Source: an uncultured Butyrivibrio sp. (GTDB lineage: Bacteria; Bacillota; Clostridia; Lachnospirales; Lachnospiraceae). Taken from it: a stretch of 64,000 nt of DNA. Positions 58,526-64,000 of this stretch are shown here, piece by piece. The stretch lies in assembly GCA_947167765.1 (NCBI GenBank), contig CAMVJI010000003.1:1-64000 (forward strand), written 5' to 3'. The notes under the pieces were generated by a model, which worked only from the letters and a program-made list of their open reading frames with translations, ran no database searches and was not told where the DNA came from. The translations under genes were made by a program, and so were the position numbers. The first letter of the stretch is position 1. Each line of letters begins with the position of its first letter.

Positions 58526-59418
58526 TAAAAGAAGAATCCTTTTTTCTTGGTCTTAAGAACAAGACCTTCAACTGCGTTTCTAACTATAGGCTGAGCGTAG
58601 CTGCTCCACTGCGCTACAGCGTCTTCAAGGCTCATGCCGTTAACCATCTGCATTACTGTGATGATGACTTCAGGAATTGCAGATACGTCCTGCTTACTTA
58701 ATGTAATGATCCTTCCAGGGATAGTTCCATTAAAGTGGAAGGGCTTTGTGAAGTTTCCAGAAAGGTCGATGTGGAAGATCTCGTACTTCTCACCTGCCAT
58801 ATCAGCAAGCTTTTTTGATGTGAATCTCTCAGGGTCATCTCCGAAGATGTTTGCAATATCAGATCCCCTTACCTCTGGATGGCAGTCTGCGTCTCCAATG
58901 GTGAAAAGAAATCCCTTCTTGCCTCTCTTTTCATAGGAATCAATCTTGGTGTGCCTGGCAGCAAAGTACCACAAAAGCTCAAAGTCCTCAGGTGAATCTC
59001 CGCCCCTTCCCTCAAGCCAAAGGTCAAGGAGCTGCTCAGCTATACGGATGTCTGACTCAAACTGGGTAACCTGAAGAGGCGCCCTGTCAGAAACATCTCC
59101 GATGGCAGCAAAAAGAAGCTGTGGATCATCCACAGGCTTGGTTGAATAGAGCTTCATCATTGTCTCGTGAAGGGAGTTCTTGGCAATCTCCTCAGACAGA
59201 TATCCCATGGAACCCGTAACATCAAGTCCGATGATAATAGGTGTTGAATTTGGATGATCCTCGGAATCCATTGCTTCACGCATATTTACAAACTTAGGGT
59301 TGAACTTTTCCTCCATTCCCAGCTTCTTAAAGATCTGGGAAGCAGTTGATTTTTCTGAAATTCCTGCTGATTCCCTAAGCTTAGACCAGTCCGCACTTGT
59401 ATAACTTCCGTATCCCAT
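58525..59418 (-). CDS. VWA-domain protein of the NHLM cluster
   Basis: This 297-residue soluble protein has a von Willebrand factor A fold and an intact metal site, IIIGLDVTGSMGYLSEE (DxTxS), plus RGGDSPEDFELL and FTIGDADCHPEV. The N-terminal segment (MGYGSYTSADWSKLRESAGI) is shared with a family of clostridial VWA proteins, to my recollection. There is no signal peptide. It lies between a zinc-ribbon kinase-like protein and the PurA-like enzyme. VWA plus kinase pairs resemble the TerY-P signalling triad (VWA, kinase, phosphatase), but no phosphatase is visible in this window. Metal-dependent binding to a partner is likely. Confidence 0.8.
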   Translation of the reverse strand: MGYGSYTSADWSKLRESAGISEKSTASQIFKKLGMEEKFNPKFVNMREAMDSEDHPNSTPIIIGLDVTGSMGYLSEEIAKNSLHETMMKLYSTKPVDDPQLLFAAIGDVSDRAPLQVTQFESDIRIAEQLLDLWLEGRGGDSPEDFELLWYFAARHTKIDSYEKRGKKGFLFTIGDADCHPEVRGSDIANIFGDDPERFTSKKLADMAGEKYEIFHIDLSGNFTKPFHFNGTIPGRIITLSKQDVSAIPEVIITVMQMVNGMSLEDAVAQWSSYAQPIVRNAVEGLVLKTKKKGFFF

Positions 59419-59440
59419 TTGTAGTTACTCCTCCATAAAC

Positions 59441-60385
59441 TTAAAAATTCATTTTAGTAAAACGTCTTCCCCCAAAGGCGTCTTCTATCACTTTGTCCCA
59501 ATTCTCAAAATCCTTGTAGGCATCATGAGTTGGCTTTTCAGAAAGAAATCTCTCAAAGCTGTCCTTTTTAAGATCAGCATCATAGCCAAGTATCATCTTA
59601 GCAGTTTTCCGAAGATCTACAAGGTCCTTATTTGCTCCTGGCAAAAGAGATTTCTTTTTCTCAGATATATCCCACCATGCCCCAAAGAGCATAGCTTCGT
59701 GAGTTCTTGGATTGATGCAGATGCTGTCAGGGGTTATGTCCCCGTGAACAAGTCCGCTGTACTCAAGAACGCAGCAGATATTTTCAAGCCTTGAAATTAT
59801 CCAGGCCACATGCTCTTTTGAAAGAGCTCCAAAAAGCTCAAGGGGATAAAACTCCTCCGGCTTTTTAAATATCAGAAGCAGGCTCCCATCATCAAGGACA
59901 ATCGTGCCCTGGTACTGTGGAAAGCACTTTTCAAGGTGCCTAAGGTCTGCCTGCGGGTAATTGAGCTTGGAAAGGCCATTTATCGCCTTGGATGTCAGGT
60001 TTCCATGAAGGGCCCCTGTATCGGTAATATCAGTGTGGTTATTGAAAGTCTTAGGGAAGTGGTAAATGACATTATACCTGGTAAAGTAAGATGTCACCTG
60101 TCCCTCTTTTGCCTTGTAGAGGTAACTTATAACCACGTCTTCTCCATCTTTTGACTTAAAGGAAAGGTGCTCAGCCCTGTCCCACATCCTGTCTGTCTTG
60201 TCAGGATCAGGATCTGCGTCAGCACAGGCTTTCAGATACTCAAGCATGTGGATCCTGAAAGCCTTGTAGCCCGCAAGTTCTGCGTCAGAGAAATTCTCTT
60301 TTGCTCCGCAATAGGGACATACCAGGTCCCCGGATGAATGCACCACCATCTCGGCGCTGCAGTTTGGACATTTATAACTTATCAT
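59441..60385 (-). CDS. Zinc-ribbon protein with kinase-like domain
   Basis: This 314-residue protein starts with a zinc ribbon (YKCPNCSAEMVV and LVCPYCGAKEN). A divergent protein-kinase fold follows, with the catalytic loop LVHGDITPDSICI and a downstream FGAWWDI. The loop has His-Gly-Asp in place of His-Arg-Asp, as in small-molecule or lantibiotic-associated kinases. The N-lobe is weak: no clear glycine loop is visible and the Lys is not obvious, so it could be a pseudokinase. It is 4 bases from the second exporter gene and 22 from the VWA gene. Together these suggest a regulated export or phospho-signalling cluster. Confidence 0.7.
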   Translation of the reverse strand: MISYKCPNCSAEMVVHSSGDLVCPYCGAKENFSDAELAGYKAFRIHMLEYLKACADADPDPDKTDRMWDRAEHLSFKSKDGEDVVISYLYKAKEGQVTSYFTRYNVIYHFPKTFNNHTDITDTGALHGNLTSKAINGLSKLNYPQADLRHLEKCFPQYQGTIVLDDGSLLLIFKKPEEFYPLELFGALSKEHVAWIISRLENICCVLEYSGLVHGDITPDSICINPRTHEAMLFGAWWDISEKKKSLLPGANKDLVDLRKTAKMILGYDADLKKDSFERFLSEKPTHDAYKDFENWDKVIEDAFGGRRFTKMNF

Positions 60386-60389
60386 GTTC

Positions 60390-62567
60390 TTACAATTGCT
60401 GCCTTTCTACTAATTCGCTAAAATAGCCCTTATTTGCAATAAGCTCGTCATAGGTGCCCTGTTCCACTATCTTTCCGCCGTCCATAACCAGGATCCTGTC
60501 GCAGTTTTTGATAGTTGAAAGTCTGTGGGCAATTACGATCCTTGTGCACTTAAGGCCATCAAGGGCTTCAGAGATCTGTCTCTGGGTTATATTATCAAGG
60601 GCACTGGTGGCTTCGTCAAATATAAGGATCTTGGGCTTACTTGCTACCGCTCTTGCAATGAGGATTCTCTGCTTCTGGCCACCAGAGATACCTCCCTGAC
60701 CTTCTGCAATTATGGTGTGCATGCCCATTGGCATTGCCTTTATATCATCAGCGATACCCGCCAGCTCTGCAGCCTCCCAGGCCTCATCCTGAGTGAGCTT
60801 TTCAGAGGCAATGGCGATGTTGTGGAATATGTCTCCGTAAAAGAGCTTTCCATCCTGAATTACTGAACCAATCTTGCGGCGAAGAGACTTAAGATCGATC
60901 CTCTCAAGGTCTTTTCCGTCATAGAAAACTGCACCCTTTTCAGGCTTTTCAAATCCAAGAAGAAGCCTTACTAAAGTGGACTTACCGCATCCTGTCTTAC
61001 CTACAATGGCAACGTACTCGCCTGCTTTGATCTTCAATGAAAAATTCTCAAGGATATATGGAGCCTGTTCGTTGTATCTGAAGTAGACACCGTTTATCTC
61101 AATTCCGCCACTTATTCTTGTGGCGATGTCTTTTCTTAAGGTCTTTTCAGGTTCAGCCTTAAGGATTGGCTCTGCCATGTCAAGAACAGGCTTTATCTTG
61201 GCAACTGAAAGAGATGCCATGGAAAGAGCTGAAAAAGCTGCAAACATAGTTGCATAGGCAATGTTAAAAGCAAAGTATTCTGAAGTAGAAACCCCTGAAT
61301 TTATGGCCAGTCCATAAAGCACTACTGTTCCAATAAGGGAAATAGCAGTATTGATAACGCCGCTTATCTTTAGGAAAAATGGCGGGTTGTACTGAAGGGC
61401 AGCCTCTTCTGCATACTGATTGGCCCACTTTGCAAAGATTCTTTTCTCTGCTCCTGCAAGCTTGATCTTCTGAATGCCGTTAATGATGGCAAAGGTAAGA
61501 CCGCTCTCCTTGGCAAGGAGCTCCATGCGCCTTTTGGAGATTCCAACCTGCATCAGGATAGATATGGTTGAAAACAGCACCGTAAGAAGCATGATCACAA
61601 GGGATGGAACAATAAGCTTTGGCGCAAACTTAAAGATCTGGACCATATAGACCAGTGAAAAGAGCGATGAAAAGCCCAGTGAGAATAAATCTTCTATAAT
61701 GATCTCACAGATTTCGTTGACACTGCTTGACCTGCTGGAAAGCTCACCGGCTGAGTACTTCCTGAAAAATGGAGCTGGCAGAGTAAGGATCCTTTGCATT
61801 ACAGCCTGCTCAACAGGAATTGTGACCTTCCACTTTATCCTTGCGATAACTGCATTATTGAGCGCATCGAAGGCACTGGTAAAGAAGATCGTCACTATGA
61901 TGGTTACCACAAGGGCCCAGAAAAGCCCGTAGTCTTTGGTATCAAGAACTGTGCCAGTCAGCATCTGAGAAGCATATGGCAGGATCATGGTAACCAGAAC
62001 AAGCGCCAGTGAGAGAACTGCAACCGACAGGTAATCAAAAGCCGTAAGGCGTCTCTTCATAAAGTTGATAAGATCAGGAATTCCAAGAGGTTTAAGGGGA
62101 AGAGGCTCATAGAACGCCACTGCTTCGTCCTTAAAAAGAAGGGTCTGTTTCTTACCTACCCTGGTCTTTTTCCCTGTATCAGGATCATAGTAGAAGTATT
62201 TGCCAAACCCTAACGGGAAAAGAGCTATTGGCATATTATCCTCTTTAAAGAAGCAGATAATAGGTCCAAAGCAGTCAGTAAACCACTTGCCCTCAAGTTT
62301 AATATTGGCCTTCATCATACCAACGCTGTTTGCCGCATACTCAATCTGATCCAAAGGCTCTGAAATGCCGTGAGGCACTTCGATCCTTGGATAGTTATAG
62401 TAGTAAAAGATCTCGTCAATGGCGTTTTTGATATTGGTCTTTAGATCTTTTCGCTTAACAGGCTCTCCAAGCACCCTATGAGCAATATTGTCATAGGAAT
62501 CCCTGAAAAGCTCGTCATCCATTCTTTTTCTTTGTCTTATTTGTTCGTCAAACCAGCCCAATTGCAT
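60390..62567 (-). CDS. NHLM-type peptide exporter, permease/ATPase without peptidase
   Basis: This 725-residue ABC exporter has an N-terminal region (about 1-150) without catalytic Cys. A transmembrane domain follows (FDYLSVAVLSLALVLVTMILPY and others) with the MQRILTLPAPFFRKYSAGELSSR block. The ATPase has Walker A AIVGKTGCGKSTLVRLLLG, signature ISGGQKQRILIARAVA and Walker B ILIFDEATSALD. The length and the APFFRxYSAGEL motif fit the second (non-peptidase) ABC subunit of nitrile-hydratase-like leader (NHLM/NHLP) export systems. It follows the peptidase-type gene by 18 bases. It should export a RiPP-type peptide, but no precursor lies in the window. Confidence 0.85.
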   Translation of the reverse strand: MQLGWFDEQIRQRKRMDDELFRDSYDNIAHRVLGEPVKRKDLKTNIKNAIDEIFYYYNYPRIEVPHGISEPLDQIEYAANSVGMMKANIKLEGKWFTDCFGPIICFFKEDNMPIALFPLGFGKYFYYDPDTGKKTRVGKKQTLLFKDEAVAFYEPLPLKPLGIPDLINFMKRRLTAFDYLSVAVLSLALVLVTMILPYASQMLTGTVLDTKDYGLFWALVVTIIVTIFFTSAFDALNNAVIARIKWKVTIPVEQAVMQRILTLPAPFFRKYSAGELSSRSSSVNEICEIIIEDLFSLGFSSLFSLVYMVQIFKFAPKLIVPSLVIMLLTVLFSTISILMQVGISKRRMELLAKESGLTFAIINGIQKIKLAGAEKRIFAKWANQYAEEAALQYNPPFFLKISGVINTAISLIGTVVLYGLAINSGVSTSEYFAFNIAYATMFAAFSALSMASLSVAKIKPVLDMAEPILKAEPEKTLRKDIATRISGGIEINGVYFRYNEQAPYILENFSLKIKAGEYVAIVGKTGCGKSTLVRLLLGFEKPEKGAVFYDGKDLERIDLKSLRRKIGSVIQDGKLFYGDIFHNIAIASEKLTQDEAWEAAELAGIADDIKAMPMGMHTIIAEGQGGISGGQKQRILIARAVASKPKILIFDEATSALDNITQRQISEALDGLKCTRIVIAHRLSTIKNCDRILVMDGGKIVEQGTYDELIANKGYFSELVERQQL

Positions 62568-62585
62568 GCTCCTAAGTGTAAGTAG

Positions 62586-64000
62586 TTAGTCATTTGTTAC
62601 CAGTGCAGTGTAGTATCCGCCCTGCTTAAGGAGCTCATCGTGGGTTCCTCTCTCCACGATCTCTCCCTTGTCAAGAACGATGATCTCATCGCTGTCTCTT
62701 ATGGTTGAGAGCCTGTGGGCGATGATGATAAGTGTTATTCCTCTGTCCTTGATGGCCTTTACAACTTCGTACTCTGTCTTGGCATCAAGAGCACTGGTAG
62801 CCTCATCAAGGATGATGATGGAAGGATCCATGGCAAGGACTCTTGCGATCTCAAGGCGCTGTCTCTGGCCACCCGATAAGTCTTTTCCGCCCTCGGAGAG
62901 CCTGTACTGATATCCTGAAGGCTTGGCGATGATGTCGTCGTGGATCTGGGCATCCCTTGCCGCCAGTATCACTTCAAAGTCCTCAATTGACTCATCCCAC
63001 ATCTTGATATTATTTTCTATAGTGTCCTCAAAGAGGATGATATCCTGGTCAACAACTGCAACTGAACCTGTGAAGGTACTTCTGTCGATCTCGGAAATGC
63101 TCTTTCCATCAAATAAGATCTCTCCGCTCCAGGGCTTGTACAGTCCTGATATGAGCTTACTCATGGTGGATTTGCCGCATCCGCTTCCGCCTACGATGGC
63201 GACTCTTTTACCAGTTGTAAGGTTCATGGAGAAGTCCTTGATAAATGGCTCGTCCAGGATCGAATATCCAAAGGTCACATTCTTGACCTCCACATTTCCT
63301 GAAAGTTTCTTGAACTCGTGGCTGTCGTCGTCTTCTCTGTCAGCGTACTCGTCAGTCGGGTACTCCATAACGTCCTCAACTCGCTCCATCTCTGTACGCA
63401 TCTCAAGAAGGGTCTGGCCTGCGTTTGTAAGAGTGGTTGCAGGTTCCATAAAGGATGTGAGGATTCCCTGGAAGGCTGTGATCATACCGATGGTGAAATG
63501 CCCGTTCATTGCAAGGAATACGCCGGCGAAGGTGATTCCGTAGTTTGCCAGCTTACTTATCATATTTGGCAGAGCTCCAAGGTAAGTATTTTCCCTCATG
63601 AACTGAACTTCTTTTTCATCAACCTTGGCCTTTAACTCCACCCAGTTCTCATAGAATCCGTTTTCAGCACCACTTGCCTTTATGGTCTCAATCATGCTGA
63701 TGCCTGAAAGAGTTGTGGTCTGAAGCTTACCGCTGTCTATGAGAAGGCCACGGGTAACGTTTATCCTGTGATCTGAAATTATCTTGGAGAGGATAAGGTT
63801 TATCAAAACCGTGGTCACGCCAAGCACTGTAAGAGGAATTGAATACCTGATAAGAACTACCAGGTAAAACAGCATCATTGCTGTATTCAGGCACAGAGGT
63901 GCAAAGGTGTTAACGATGGCACTGGCTATTTCCTCGTTGGTGGTCTGACGCATCATCAGGTCACCAGACATTCTCTGGGAAAAGAACTCCATAGGGAGCC
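62586..64000 (-). CDS. NHLM-type peptide exporter with likely peptidase domain, partial
   Basis: This is the C-terminal part of an ABC exporter, cut by the right window edge; the reading frame is open past the track start at 63992. It begins in the transmembrane domain at LPMEFFSQRMSGDLMMRQ and continues through helices (LCLNTAMMLFYLVVLIRY). The ATPase has Walker A AIVGGSGCGKSTMSKLISG, signature DLSGGQRQRLEIARVLA and Walker B IIILDEATSALD. In NHLM systems the first gene of the pair has an N-terminal C39 peptidase that cleaves leader peptides. That domain would lie outside the window, so it is inferred. It pairs with the exporter at 60390-62567. Confidence 0.85.
   Translation of the reverse strand, partial: LPMEFFSQRMSGDLMMRQTTNEEIASAIVNTFAPLCLNTAMMLFYLVVLIRYSIPLTVLGVTTVLINLILSKIISDHRINVTRGLLIDSGKLQTTTLSGISMIETIKASGAENGFYENWVELKAKVDEKEVQFMRENTYLGALPNMISKLANYGITFAGVFLAMNGHFTIGMITAFQGILTSFMEPATTLTNAGQTLLEMRTEMERVEDVMEYPTDEYADREDDDSHEFKKLSGNVEVKNVTFGYSILDEPFIKDFSMNLTTGKRVAIVGGSGCGKSTMSKLISGLYKPWSGEILFDGKSISEIDRSTFTGSVAVVDQDIILFEDTIENNIKMWDESIEDFEVILAARDAQIHDDIIAKPSGYQYRLSEGGKDLSGGQRQRLEIARVLAMDPSIIILDEATSALDAKTEYEVVKAIKDRGITLIIIAHRLSTIRDSDEIIVLDKGEIVERGTHDELLKQGGYYTALVTND

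Noticed and set aside
1-64000. tRNA, rRNA or riboswitch genes
   Set aside because: I looked for cloverleaf ends and common riboswitch cores around the metabolic genes and saw none that I could defend by eye; a covariance search would settle it.

Overview
The window looks like chromosome (or a large replicon) from a rumen or gut Lachnospiraceae, most likely Butyrivibrio or Pseudobutyrivibrio. Pointers are the moderate GC content, AGGAGG ribosome binding sites, an operon of very large clostridial proteins of the DUF5716/DUF5717 type, an NHLM-type peptide exporter and a MoxR/DUF58/VWA operon. Almost every gene is on the minus strand. The genus is inferred from gene content only.

Layout. Positions 1-6.4 kb hold feoB (partial) and feoA, a divergent DtxR-family repressor with TTAGC-N4-GCTAA operators, a His-rich metal binder, an Ala/Pro/Glu repeat protein, a cyclophilin and a secreted repeat protein. 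Positions 6.4-38.7 kb form an accessory island built around a type III-B CRISPR-Cas system. A single promoter near 23.95 kb appears to drive about 13 kb of tightly packed genes: PAS-GGDEF, cas6, a DEDDh exonuclease, a CorA-like membrane protein, a coiled-coil protein, cmr1 to cmr6 (Cas10 without an HD domain) and a DUF3800/TPR protein. A separate adaptation module encodes Cas1, Cas2 and a 941-residue reverse transcriptase fused to a primase-polymerase. Four CRISPR arrays share one leader type. All are read on the minus strand (8-nt tag ATTGATAC or ATTGACAC after a GCCC/GGGC hairpin), and each is followed by a hairpin or terminator. Between and beside the arrays lie PcfJ-like paralogues, paralogous small proteins, receiver-domain duplicates, a HAD protein and a VirD4/TraG-like ATPase, suggesting a mobile or formerly mobile origin.

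Positions 38.8-44.1 kb are a MoxR-DUF58-VWA-VWA-TPR operon, followed upstream by purB-metF. Positions 46.6-53.5 kb are a four-gene operon of large uncharacterised proteins, including an actin/Hsp70-like one. Positions 53.6-57.2 kb are a MacAB-like exporter. Positions 57.3-64 kb are an operon with two NHLM-type ABC exporters (one cut by the window edge), a zinc-ribbon kinase-like protein, a VWA protein and a divergent adenylosuccinate-synthetase-like enzyme.

The strongest observation is in the spacers. Eight of 20 look like translation initiation regions (Shine-Dalgarno, mostly with a start codon), all in the same orientation, so every such crRNA would be antisense to the mRNA start. With the RT-PrimPol adaptation module this suggests spacer capture from RNA, with sampling or selection for 5' ends of transcripts. 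The interference operon also encodes a probable second-messenger branch (GGDD Cas10, CorA-like membrane effector, DEDDh hydrolase) plus two less expected partners, a diguanylate cyclase and a DUF3800/TPR protein. A palindrome-like motif recurs about nine times near array ends and accessory gene starts and may mark a common regulon.
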